The position numbers and the translations under genes are program-made. From contig CAKOKN010000001.1 of NCBI GenBank assembly GCA_934091055.1, positions 62,001 to 126,000 on the forward strand: DNA of 64,000 nt. The letters are read 5' to 3'. Below the pieces are notes generated by a model. That model did no database searches. It saw only the letters and a program-made list of their open reading frames with translations, and was not told the DNA's origin. Shown here one piece after another: positions 36,348-43,789 of the stretch (within the stretch, counting starts at the first letter, position 1; each line of letters opens with the position of its first letter). The DNA comes from an uncultured Bacilli bacterium. GTDB lineage: Bacteria; Bacillota_I; Bacilli_A; RF39; UBA660.

Positions 36348-36416
36348 TTAGTTAATAAGTTTGGGTAGCTGAACTTTAATATATGTTATAATAATTGATA
36401 GAAAGTAGGTGCTATT

Positions 36417-37070
36417 ATGAAGAGCAAATATAATATGACTAAAGAAGATAATATCTTTTTTGCTAAGAGAAAGTTAATAGATAATTTATATAAGAGTGCT
36501 AATTTAGAGGGAATAGCAGTAACATTTGCGGATACTGTGGATTTTGTAAATAATGTTAATAATGGTAAGATATCAGTAGATGATATGCTTAAACTTAGAG
36601 GTTTAAAGGATGCTTGGGAGTTTGTGCTTAATACTATAGATTATCCACTTACTACAGATTATATAAAAAAGATACACTTTCAGATATGCAAGGGTCAAAA
36701 TATTGAACCGCTTGGAGAATTTAGGGATAGAGGAGTAGGTATTACTGGTACTTCTTATAGACCTAAATTACCTAGTGAGTGTAATTATGATGAAGAATTG
36801 GATAATATAATGAAGATGGAAGATCCTTTGGATAGGAGTATAACATTGTTTTTATGGATACAACGTAGTCAGATGTTTTTGGATGGTAATAAGAGAGTAG
36901 CTAATCTTGTGGCTAATAAGGAAATGATTAGGAATGGTCTTGGTATTATAGCGGTACCAGTAGAAAAGATTGGTGAATATTTTACGGTGTTAATAGATTT
37001 TTATGAAACTAATGATTATGTGAATATTAAGAAATGGATTTATGATAATTGTTTAGATGGTATAAATTAA
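36417..37070 (+). CDS. Fic-domain protein lacking the catalytic His
   Basis: The 217-residue protein has the Fic fold core: LKDAWEFVLN, IHFQICKG, GEFRD, GTSYRPKLP and SQMFLDGNKRVAN. The active-site motif is normally HxFxDGN[GK]R; here the His position is Gln (Q152). An N-terminal SANLEG (27-32) resembles the [S/T]xxxE[G/N] inhibitory motif. Fic enzymes transfer AMP or other groups to target hydroxyls. With Gln this one may be inactive for AMP transfer or do other chemistry (inference). It is followed by its own terminator. Confidence 0.87.
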   Translation: MKSKYNMTKEDNIFFAKRKLIDNLYKSANLEGIAVTFADTVDFVNNVNNGKISVDDMLKLRGLKDAWEFVLNTIDYPLTTDYIKKIHFQICKGQNIEPLGEFRDRGVGITGTSYRPKLPSECNYDEELDNIMKMEDPLDRSITLFLWIQRSQMFLDGNKRVANLVANKEMIRNGLGIIAVPVEKIGEYFTVLIDFYETNDYVNIKKWIYDNCLDGIN

Positions 37071-37071
37071 G

Positions 37072-37100
37072 TAGTTACTTGAAAAGAGTGACTATTTTTT
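37072..37100 (+). terminator. Intrinsic terminator of the fic gene
   Basis: TAGTTACT (37072-37079) pairs with AGTGACTA (37087-37094, one U-G), then six T. It precedes double hairpin C. Confidence 0.8.
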
Positions 37101-37110
37101 GTTTATATTT

Positions 37111-37165
37111 CCCCGTAAGTCGTTTGTCTTACGGGGTATTTTTGAGCCTTGAGGTCTCAAAAATA
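37111..37165 (-). repeat. Abutting double-hairpin element, copy C
   Basis: Hairpin 1: CCCCGTAAG/CTTACGGGG (37111-37119 with 37128-37136), loop TCGTTTGT. Hairpin 2 on the next base: TATTTTTGAG/CTCAAAAATA (37137-37146 with 37156-37165), loop CCTTGAGGT (minus strand ACCTCAAGG). Both stems are identical to copy A at 12096-12149, while the loops differ. Confidence 0.82.
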
Positions 37166-37217
37166 ATCTTTTTTGTATAATTTATGTTTATTTAACAATA
37201 CTATTAGTGGTGATCTT

Positions 37218-37658
37218 ATGAATAGTAAAATATATAAAGAAATAGTAGATAAAAATACTCCGAAGGAAGATAGCTTAAAGAGTGCTATTATATCTTTTTT
37301 AGTAGGAGGTCTACTTGGTGTTTTGTCTGAGTTGTTATTAAGAGGGTATTGTTTATGGTTTGATTTACCTAGGAAAGAAGCGGGAGTACTTGTTATTTTG
37401 ACTTTGATAGTAATAGCTTCGATACTTACTGCGACTGGGGTATTTGATCTTTTAGTTAGTAAGTTTAAGATGGCTCTTATTATACCTATTACGGGTTTTG
37501 CCCATTCGATGTCTTCGGCTGCTTTAGAATATAAGAATGAGGGATTAGTACTTGGTATAGGAGCTAATATATTTAAATTAGCTGGTACAGTAATATTATT
37601 TGGGGTAGTGTCTGTATATCTTTTTGGTATAGTTAGATTATTAATAATGGGAGGATAA
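37218..37658 (+). CDS. spoVAC: Stage V sporulation protein AC-like membrane protein
   Basis: The 146-residue protein has four or five hydrophobic segments and the SpoVAC pattern (SAIISFLVGGLLGVLSELL, TGVFDLLV, PITGFAHSMSSAALEYKNEG). In Bacillus SpoVAC is a membrane component of the dipicolinate channel of spores. The ATG at 37218 follows GGTGATC; an upstream in-frame start would run into the promoter region (TATAAT at 37176-37181). It is followed two bases later by spoVAD. Confidence 0.92.
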   Translation: MNSKIYKEIVDKNTPKEDSLKSAIISFLVGGLLGVLSELLLRGYCLWFDLPRKEAGVLVILTLIVIASILTATGVFDLLVSKFKMALIIPITGFAHSMSSAALEYKNEGLVLGIGANIFKLAGTVILFGVVSVYLFGIVRLLIMGG

Positions 37659-37659
37659 T

Positions 37660-38655
37660 ATGACAATTAAATATAATAATGTATATATAGAAGATGCTTA
37701 TACTATATGTGGTAATTATGAGAATGATGGACCTTTAGCTGATTATTTTGATAAGAATTATGAGAAGGATTTATATTTTGGGGAAAAATCTTGGGAGAAG
37801 GCAGAAACTTATTTATTAAAAGAAGCTAATCGTAATATATTAGATAAGAATAAGTATAAAGATAAAGATATAGATTTATTGATATCAGGAGATTTACAAA
37901 ATCAGATAGCTGCTAGTGATTATATGGCTAGAGAGTTTGATATTCCTTTTCTTGGTATATATGAAGCTTGTGCTACTATAGGAGAGGCTATGATGTTATC
38001 TAGTACTTTTATAGAAAGTAAAAAAATGAAGAGAATATTAATATCTACTTCTAGTCATAATATGGTTAGTGAGAAACAGTTTAGGAATCCTACGGAGTAT
38101 GGGACTCCTAAACCTAAGACTGCTACTTTTACAGTTACTGGATCTCTTAGTGCTATTATTTCTAATAAAAAAGGTAGTGTTAGGATAGAGGGTGCTACTA
38201 TAGGAAAGGTAGTTGATCTTGGTATAAAGGATGCTAATCATATGGGAGCAGTTATGGCTCCAGCGGCGGGAGATGTTATTTATCAGCATTTGAAAGATAC
38301 TAAAAGAGATATCTCTTACTATGATTTAATAGTAACTGGAGATCTTGGTGTTTATGGTAAAGAGATATTAAAAGAATATATGATGACTTCTTATGGTATT
38401 TCGCTTTTAGATAATTATGATGACTGTGGTACTATAATTTATGATGTAGATAAGCAACCAGTATTTGCAGGTGGATCTGGGCCTGTTTGTTCGGCTTTAG
38501 TTATCTTTGGTTATATTTATAAAGAAATGTTAAAGGGCAAATATAAAAAAGTATTAGTGGTTCCAACAGGGGCTATCTTTTCACCAACTTTTACTTTTCA
38601 GAAAGAGTCTATACCTGGTATTGCTAATGCTATTAGTTTGGAGGTAGTAGAATGA
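37660..38655 (+). CDS. spoVAD: Stage V sporulation protein AD
   Basis: The 331-residue protein has the thiolase-like fold signature of SpoVAD: GPLADYF, LISGDLQNQIAASDYMAR, GIYEACATIGEAM, ATIGKVVDLGIKD and GDLGVYGKEIL. SpoVAD binds dipicolinic acid at the spore inner membrane. AGGATAAT precedes the ATG, and it overlaps spoVAE by four bases. The length is normal. Confidence 0.94.
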   Translation: MTIKYNNVYIEDAYTICGNYENDGPLADYFDKNYEKDLYFGEKSWEKAETYLLKEANRNILDKNKYKDKDIDLLISGDLQNQIAASDYMAREFDIPFLGIYEACATIGEAMMLSSTFIESKKMKRILISTSSHNMVSEKQFRNPTEYGTPKPKTATFTVTGSLSAIISNKKGSVRIEGATIGKVVDLGIKDANHMGAVMAPAAGDVIYQHLKDTKRDISYYDLIVTGDLGVYGKEILKEYMMTSYGISLLDNYDDCGTIIYDVDKQPVFAGGSGPVCSALVIFGYIYKEMLKGKYKKVLVVPTGAIFSPTFTFQKESIPGIANAISLEVVE

Positions 38656-39005
38656 TTACATATTTATATGCTTTTCTATTTTGTGGGTTTATTTGTATGA
38701 TAGCACAAATAATACTTGATAATACTAAATTAACTCCAGGACATATAACTAGTATCTTTGTGGTAGTTGGAGCTTTTCTTGATATAGCAGGTATTTATGA
38801 TAAGATAGTTTTATATGCTGGAGCAGGTGCTTTAATACCTATTACTTCATTTGGACATTTACTTATTCACGGAGCTATGACTACAGCAGATAATATTGGA
38901 CCATTAGGATTAGCTTTTGGTATATTTGATCTTACTGCAGCAGGTATATCAGTAGCTATTGTTATGTCTTTTGTTTTAGCTCTTATTTTTAAACCGAGAC
39001 ATTAA
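38652..39005 (+). CDS. spoVAE: Stage V sporulation protein AE-like membrane protein
   Basis: The 117-residue protein has three or four hydrophobic segments and the SpoVAE (SpoVAEb) pattern LTPGHITSIFVVVGAFL, AGAGALIPITSFGHLLIHGA. It forms the channel with SpoVAC and SpoVAD. It overlaps spoVAD (ATGA) and is closed by a 15-bp terminator. Other spoVA genes (AA, AB, AEa, AF) are not in this cluster. Confidence 0.92.
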   Translation: MITYLYAFLFCGFICMIAQIILDNTKLTPGHITSIFVVVGAFLDIAGIYDKIVLYAGAGALIPITSFGHLLIHGAMTTADNIGPLGLAFGIFDLTAAGISVAIVMSFVLALIFKPRH

Positions 39006-39009
39006 TATA

Positions 39010-39045
39010 TTAAAAATAAAACAAAAATACTTGTTTTATTTTTAA
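39010..39045. terminator. 15-bp hairpin terminator after spoVAE
   Basis: TTAAAAATAAAACAA (39010-39024) pairs perfectly with TTGTTTTATTTTTAA (39031-39045). Its 3' arm also provides the -35 box (TTGTTT) of the next promoter. Confidence 0.85.
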
Positions 39046-39059
39046 TTATAGTTTATACT
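39031..39059 (+). promoter_or_regulatory. Promoter of 39082-39693
   Basis: TTGTTT (39031-39036), 17 bases, TATACT (39054-39059). The -35 box lies in the terminator stem. Confidence 0.6.
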
Positions 39060-39081
39060 TAATATTGTAAGGTGAGTAAAA

Positions 39082-39693
39082 ATGAAGAAGCTTAGTAAGA
39101 AAGAAAGTAAGAATAATAAAACTAGATTGATTATACTGTCTATAACTGTTTTAGTTTTAATTATAATAGGTACAACAGTGGCTTATTTTGGATGGAGTAG
39201 TTCTGATATAGATGAAGACTCTATAGTTGATGTATCAGTATCTAGTGGTAGTGGTGTATGTGAAAAAGCTAGTGATAATGATAAACTTTTGGTACCGACT
39301 TCTAGTAGGGAGAATGGAAGAATAATAAAGATAAATGCTAAACAATTGATGGCTACTAATGCTACTATTACTTGGAATTTAGTAGTTAATAGAATAAATA
39401 CAACAACAACTACAACATCTGGGTTAAAACATAATAGCTTTAAGTATGAATTAATAAATAATACAACTGGAGTTTCTTATGGTAGTGGAAATTTTGCTAA
39501 TATAACTAATGGTAGTACAATAACTTTTAGTAGTACTCTGGAAACTATTGATTATGATACTAATTATGAATTTATATTATATTTGTGGATCGATGGAACA
39601 CTTGGTGATAATCCTTTAGATATGGCAGATCAAACTTTTGATTTTGATATAAACTGTAATATAACAGGAACTGATACTAAGTTAGGAGCATAA
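39082..39693 (+). CDS. Exported membrane-anchored beta-rich protein
   Basis: The 203-residue protein has a basic N-terminus, a hydrophobic segment (about residues 15-36) ending IIGTTVAYFGWSS, and a Thr/Ser/Asn-rich extracellular part likely to be a beta sandwich. The segment-then-AYFxW pattern recalls TasA/camelysin-type exported fibre proteins processed by SipW. It resembles the protein at 51456-52013. Function inferred only; SipW is not in this window. Confidence 0.65.
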   Translation: MKKLSKKESKNNKTRLIILSITVLVLIIIGTTVAYFGWSSSDIDEDSIVDVSVSSGSGVCEKASDNDKLLVPTSSRENGRIIKINAKQLMATNATITWNLVVNRINTTTTTTSGLKHNSFKYELINNTTGVSYGSGNFANITNGSTITFSSTLETIDYDTNYEFILYLWIDGTLGDNPLDMADQTFDFDINCNITGTDTKLGA

Positions 39694-39719
39694 TAAATAA
39701 ACTAAATTAAAATATAAAT

Positions 39720-39750
39720 ATATCCCACTTATGGTGGGATATGTCTTTCT
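39720..39750 (+). terminator. Intrinsic terminator
   Basis: ATATCCCAC (39720-39728), loop TTATG, GTGGGATAT (39734-39742), then a T-rich tract. Confidence 0.75.
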
Positions 39751-39777
39751 ATAATAAAATGAAGTAGGTGTAGTAAA

Positions 39778-40575
39778 ATGGTTTTAGATATATTAAAATA
39801 TAATATAGAAGATATGACTACTTATATTATTAACAATATAAATAATATAAGCAACGAAGAAAAAGAAGAAATACTTAGAAATAAAAGAGTAAGAGAAAGA
39901 TATTTTGAAGAAGATAATCATTATTATTTTGTTTATTTAGTGCAGAGATTGGGACTAAATCTTAGTTTTTTTTATGATGATGATTTTTTAGAGAGACTTG
40001 TAAAAGATAAGAAAGCTTTTGATAAGTTGTTTGCGCTTATTACTTGTGATTCTTTAGCTAAAGAATATATTTTAGGACAAGAATGCGTTATTGATGTGAT
40101 AGAAGATTATGATAAGTTAAAGAAATATTTAAAGAATTTAAATCTTAATTTTGGTAAACCATATTTTGATTATTTAATTAAACATAAAAAGATAGATAAT
40201 TTTATATATTTGTCTGATAGAATACAAGTAGCTTTACTTACTAATAAAATTAATCAAGATAAGTTTATTAGTGCTTGTTTGGAGGCTTCTGATAGTAAGA
40301 TAATAAATGATAGTGTTAATGTTTTGTTATTAGATAATGATGATTATGTGAAGAAATTAAATAAACTTAGTGTGGATAATCTTGTTAAATTATCTAGTAA
40401 GGGAATAATTCTTCCTAGTAATAGAACTATTATTAATAAGTTTGTCAGTGTAACAGATAGTGATTTATTTTATGAATATGTAGAATTATTGAAAGAGAAT
40501 AATTATGATATAGCATCATTACTTGAAGAAATTAAAGAGGAAGATGTATATTTTAATGATATTTTAGTGGCTTAA
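39778..40575 (+). CDS. Helical protein of unknown function
   Basis: Not recognised. The 265-residue protein is rich in Leu, Lys, Asp and Asn, has no signal peptide or membrane span, and looks like a run of helical repeats, similar in composition to the N-terminal part of the protein at 12226-15966. GTAGGTGTAG precedes the ATG. No partner is evident. Confidence 0.6.
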   Translation: MVLDILKYNIEDMTTYIINNINNISNEEKEEILRNKRVRERYFEEDNHYYFVYLVQRLGLNLSFFYDDDFLERLVKDKKAFDKLFALITCDSLAKEYILGQECVIDVIEDYDKLKKYLKNLNLNFGKPYFDYLIKHKKIDNFIYLSDRIQVALLTNKINQDKFISACLEASDSKIINDSVNVLLLDNDDYVKKLNKLSVDNLVKLSSKGIILPSNRTIINKFVSVTDSDLFYEYVELLKENNYDIASLLEEIKEEDVYFNDILVA

Positions 40576-40578
40576 TAA

Positions 40579-40607
40579 TTGACAAATATTTAAAAAAGTA
40601 ATACAAT
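40579..40607 (+). promoter_or_regulatory. Promoter of conserved leader, copy 2 (helD)
   Basis: TTGACA (40579-40584), 17 bases, TACAAT (40602-40607). The predicted start near 40614 is again the first base of GACATTTGC, at the same distance from the -10 box as in copy 1. Confidence 0.85.
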
Positions 40608-40613
40608 TAAAGG

Positions 40614-40698
40614 GACATTTGCTAGTTTACAATTTGGTTAGAGTTCAGCTAGAGACTACATAATAAGTGTAGTTTTTGGTCGTGTTAGGAGGGATGTT
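40614..40698 (+). ncRNA. Conserved leader RNA, copy 2 (unknown class)
   Basis: Shares GACATTTGC, GACTACATAA, a CTACA/TGTAG hairpin, a T-run and CGTGTTAGGAGGGATGT with the leader at 21909-22000. The interior between the first two blocks is different. The last block contains the AGGAGGG ribosome binding site of helD, so translational control is possible. Confidence 0.55.
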
Positions 40699-42705
40699 AT
40701 GAAAATTACTAAAGAAGAATTTGAAAAAGAAGAGAAGTATCTTGATAAGACAGTTGATTTAGTTAGAAGAAAAATTTCTAATTTAGGACAGGAACTTTAT
40801 GATGATGATTCTAAGATATTAGAGTTTAAGAAGTTTATTTGGGATACAAGAAGTGAGATGGATCCTACTGAAATGAGAAGTATGATGGCGGAGTCTGATC
40901 TTCAGGTATCTATTATGCAAGGTAAGGGTAATTATCTTCAGAGGTTATTTAGAGTACAGAATAAGCCTTATTTTGGGTCTATTAGGTTTATTGAAGATGG
41001 TAGTGAAGATGAGGAAGATATTTATATTGGTATAACACATATAGAAGATAGACTTAATTATTATGTTCACGATTGGCGTAGTCCAATATGTAGTATGTTT
41101 TATGACTATGAGACTGGTAGAGCAAGTTATGAAGCTCCGATGGGAAAAATTAGTGGTAATATAACGAGAAAAAGACAATATATAATTGAAGAGGCTAAGT
41201 TAAAACATATTTTTGATAATGATTTAAATATTAGTGATAGTCTTCTTCAGGAAGTACTTGCAGAAGAGTCTTCAGATAAGATGAAGAATATTGTTAATAC
41301 TATTCAAGAAGAACAAAATAAAGTAATTAGAAATACTGAAGATAAGAATTTAATAGTAGAAGGTATAGCAGGATCCGGTAAGACTAGTGTAGCATTACAT
41401 AGAATAGCCTTCTTACTTTATAGAATACCTAATTTAACTTCTAATAATGTTGTAGTATTTACGCCAAATAAAGTTTTTTCAGAGTATATTTCTAATGTTT
41501 TACCAGAACTTGGTGAAGATAATACTTATGACATGACTTTTTATGATTTATTATGTCAAAATATAAATGAATATAAAAATATAGAAAATTTTACTGAGTT
41601 TATTGCTAGATATTATAAAAAGAATGTAGATAATTATGATGTTATTAAGTATAAACAATCTGATGAAGTGATTAATGATTTAGATAATTATGTTTCTGAT
41701 ATAGTAGATAATATTAGATTTATTAGTGATTTTGAATATGATAATTTTATTGAAATAACAAAAGATGATCTAAATAAAATGTTAACTTATAAATATAATA
41801 GATTTCCTTTATTTGAAAGGGTTAGTGAGATAGCTAAAAGAATTGCTTATGATAACTATAATGGTAGTTATAAGAGGGCTTCTTCAATTGAAAATAAATT
41901 AAAAGAGATACTTAATATTAAACTTGATTTGAAGTATTTATATAATGATTTTTTAAGTAGTAAGTATAGTAAATATAAAGATAGTGTTAATGGTAATTAT
42001 TTATATTATGAAGATGCTTGTTTATTCTTGTATTTAAAGAGTTTACTTGTAGGATTTAATACTAATCATATTATAAAACAAGTTGTAATAGATGAAGCAC
42101 AAGATTACAATAAACTTCAGTATTTAATTATTAAGAAGACATTTAAAACAGCTTCTTATACGATATTAGGAGACTCTAATCAAACGATTAATCCATATTA
42201 TAAGTATAAGTCATTAGAAGAATTAACAAGTTTATTTGAAGGATCTAGATATATAACACTTACTAAGACATATCGATCTACTGATAAGATTATTGATTAT
42301 ACAAATAGAATATTAAATCTTTCATTAGCAGTGGCTATTAGAAATCAAAAATCTAACGATATTATATTTAGAAATAATGTTACTAAAGAGGACTTTGTAA
42401 ATGATATTAATTATTTAAAGAATATATCTAAGAGTATAGCTATAATTACTAAGGATGATAGTGAAGCAGAGAAGGTATATAATTCTTTAAAGGATGACTT
42501 TGATATTATGTTACTTGGAGGTTATGGTCATATAAAGAGAGATTTGGTGGTGGTTCCTTCATATACAGCGAAGGGATTGGAGTTTGATTCAGTAATTATT
42601 TATAATGATATTGATAATAAATATACCAAAGAAGATAAATATTTATACTATGTTGCCTGCACAAGAGCACAGCATAATTTAATAATTTATAATGGAGGAG
42701 AGTAG
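40699..42705 (+). CDS. helD: HelD-type helicase (RNA polymerase recycling factor)
   Basis: The 668-residue protein is a UvrD-like ATPase with an N-terminal coiled-coil arm (KYLDKTVDLVRRKI), a HelD-type segment YYVHDWRSPICSMFYDYETG, Walker A EGIAGSGKTSVALHRIAFLL (about residues 221-240), the VIDEAQDYN Walker B, TLTKTYRST, SYTAKGLEFDSV and VACTRAQHNLI. HelD removes stalled RNA polymerase and can protect against rifamycins in some bacteria. It is preceded by the conserved leader and stands alone. Confidence 0.93.
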   Translation: MKITKEEFEKEEKYLDKTVDLVRRKISNLGQELYDDDSKILEFKKFIWDTRSEMDPTEMRSMMAESDLQVSIMQGKGNYLQRLFRVQNKPYFGSIRFIEDGSEDEEDIYIGITHIEDRLNYYVHDWRSPICSMFYDYETGRASYEAPMGKISGNITRKRQYIIEEAKLKHIFDNDLNISDSLLQEVLAEESSDKMKNIVNTIQEEQNKVIRNTEDKNLIVEGIAGSGKTSVALHRIAFLLYRIPNLTSNNVVVFTPNKVFSEYISNVLPELGEDNTYDMTFYDLLCQNINEYKNIENFTEFIARYYKKNVDNYDVIKYKQSDEVINDLDNYVSDIVDNIRFISDFEYDNFIEITKDDLNKMLTYKYNRFPLFERVSEIAKRIAYDNYNGSYKRASSIENKLKEILNIKLDLKYLYNDFLSSKYSKYKDSVNGNYLYYEDACLFLYLKSLLVGFNTNHIIKQVVIDEAQDYNKLQYLIIKKTFKTASYTILGDSNQTINPYYKYKSLEELTSLFEGSRYITLTKTYRSTDKIIDYTNRILNLSLAVAIRNQKSNDIIFRNNVTKEDFVNDINYLKNISKSIAIITKDDSEAEKVYNSLKDDFDIMLLGGYGHIKRDLVVVPSYTAKGLEFDSVIIYNDIDNKYTKEDKYLYYVACTRAQHNLIIYNGGE

Positions 42706-42831
42706 AAATACTTCTCTTTTGTTTAACAAGTAGTTAACTAAAATGTGATAATAATTAACGAACAGTAAACTATTGCAAAAACACAAAATAGTTTATAAGC
42801 CCTTTATTTACAAGGAAATAAAAATTTGTAT

Positions 42832-42860
42832 TTGACAAACATTTCTATTTATGCTACCAT
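42832..42860 (+). promoter_or_regulatory. Promoter of the NlpC/P60 gene
   Basis: TTGACA (42832-42837), 17 bases, TACCAT (42855-42860). Upstream, AAACTATT/AATAGTTT-type pairing near 42766-42793 may be a weak terminator or operator. Confidence 0.8.
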
Positions 42861-42894
42861 ATTGATTGTCCGCTAAAAAAATGAGGTGTTGAAG

Positions 42895-43665
42895 TTGAAA
42901 AAACATAAATTAGAAATTACAGCGTTAACTCTTTTACTTGGAGTATTATGCTATGCATTTTATGATTGCAATATTAAAGACAGTGAACAAAGCTTTGTTT
43001 TAAGTAACGAACTTTTATCTATGAGAAAGATAAGTAGTAATAGTAGTAAGGAACAAACATCAGTTGAGATGCTTGCGTTACCTACAGAAAACTTATTAAG
43101 AGAACAGGAAGAAAAGAAAAAGGAAGAAGAATTAAAAAAGCAAGAGGAAGAATTAAAGAAAGCTGAAGAAGAAAAACAAAAAGAAGAGGAAGCAAAGAAA
43201 AAAGAAGAAGAGACTTTAGAAGTAACTGATAAAGAAGTGGTTTCAGAAAATCAGGCATATAGTATTAATCTAGCGGAAGAAGAAGAGACAGGAGTGCCTT
43301 ATAATGAAGTTGTTTCTAATCAGATAGTAAACTATGCATTGAATTTTGTTGGTAATCCATATGTTTATGGTGGTAATTCATTAACTAACGGTACAGATTG
43401 TTCTGGATTTACTAAGCTTATTTTTAGTAATTATGGTATCTATTTACCTAGAAGTGCACCAGAACAGGCGTATTCAGGTGTTAGCGTTGGACTTGATAAT
43501 ATAATGCCAGGTGATTTAGTATTATCTGGTTATGGTGGTCAAGTTTGTCACGTAGCTATATATATTGGAAATGGACAATTAGTACACGCTCTTAACTCTG
43601 ATGTTGGTATTGTTGTAACTAGTTTGTATATTATGCCAATTCTAGATGTAAGAAGAGTAGCTTAA
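42895..43665 (+). CDS. NlpC/P60 peptidoglycan endopeptidase
   Basis: The 256-residue protein has an N-terminal membrane segment (ITALTLLLGVLCYAFYDC), a Glu/Lys coiled coil (about 65-115) and a C-terminal NlpC/P60 domain: catalytic Cys in GTDCSGFTKLIF, His in VCHVAIYIGNG and His in LVHALN. It should cut peptide stems at the cell wall. A TTG at 42895 is preferred because GAGGTG ends six bases before it. It could also start at 42889 or 42886. Confidence 0.92.
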   Translation: MKKHKLEITALTLLLGVLCYAFYDCNIKDSEQSFVLSNELLSMRKISSNSSKEQTSVEMLALPTENLLREQEEKKKEEELKKQEEELKKAEEEKQKEEEAKKKEEETLEVTDKEVVSENQAYSINLAEEEETGVPYNEVVSNQIVNYALNFVGNPYVYGGNSLTNGTDCSGFTKLIFSNYGIYLPRSAPEQAYSGVSVGLDNIMPGDLVLSGYGGQVCHVAIYIGNGQLVHALNSDVGIVVTSLYIMPILDVRRVA

Positions 43666-43709
43666 TGTGTTTACAATAACTATTTAGTTATAAAATTATA
43701 TAAGAAGAG

Positions 43710-43737
43710 AAATGCTTTGGAATATAGGCATTTTTTT
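43710..43737 (+). terminator. Intrinsic terminator
   Basis: AAATGC (43710-43715) pairs with GCATTT (43728-43733), with a seven-T tail. Confidence 0.8.
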
Positions 43738-43742
43738 AGTTC

Positions 43743-43771
43743 TTTACAAACTACTTTAAATAGTGTATTAT
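43743..43771 (+). promoter_or_regulatory. Promoter of 43790-45487
   Basis: TTTACA (43743-43748), 17 bases, TATTAT (43766-43771). Confidence 0.75.
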
Positions 43772-43789
43772 TAAACTAGAGGAGGAGTT

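Noticed and set aside
37157..37666. 169-codon minus-strand frame opposite spoVAC
   Set aside because: It mirrors almost the whole of spoVAC, whose + strand product is recognisable, has a ribosome binding site and overlaps spoVAD in an operon.
40614..40698. Purine or preQ1 riboswitch because of GACTAC and AGAGTTCAGCTAG-like segments
   Set aside because: The purine core (TTTCTACC and the paired loops) is missing, and the preQ1 pseudoknot tail does not fit; the second leader lacks the preQ1-like segment.
42766..42894. c-di-AMP (ydaO) riboswitch before the NlpC/P60 gene, a frequent association
   Set aside because: The leader after the promoter is only about 25 bases, too short for this riboswitch, and the conserved core is absent.
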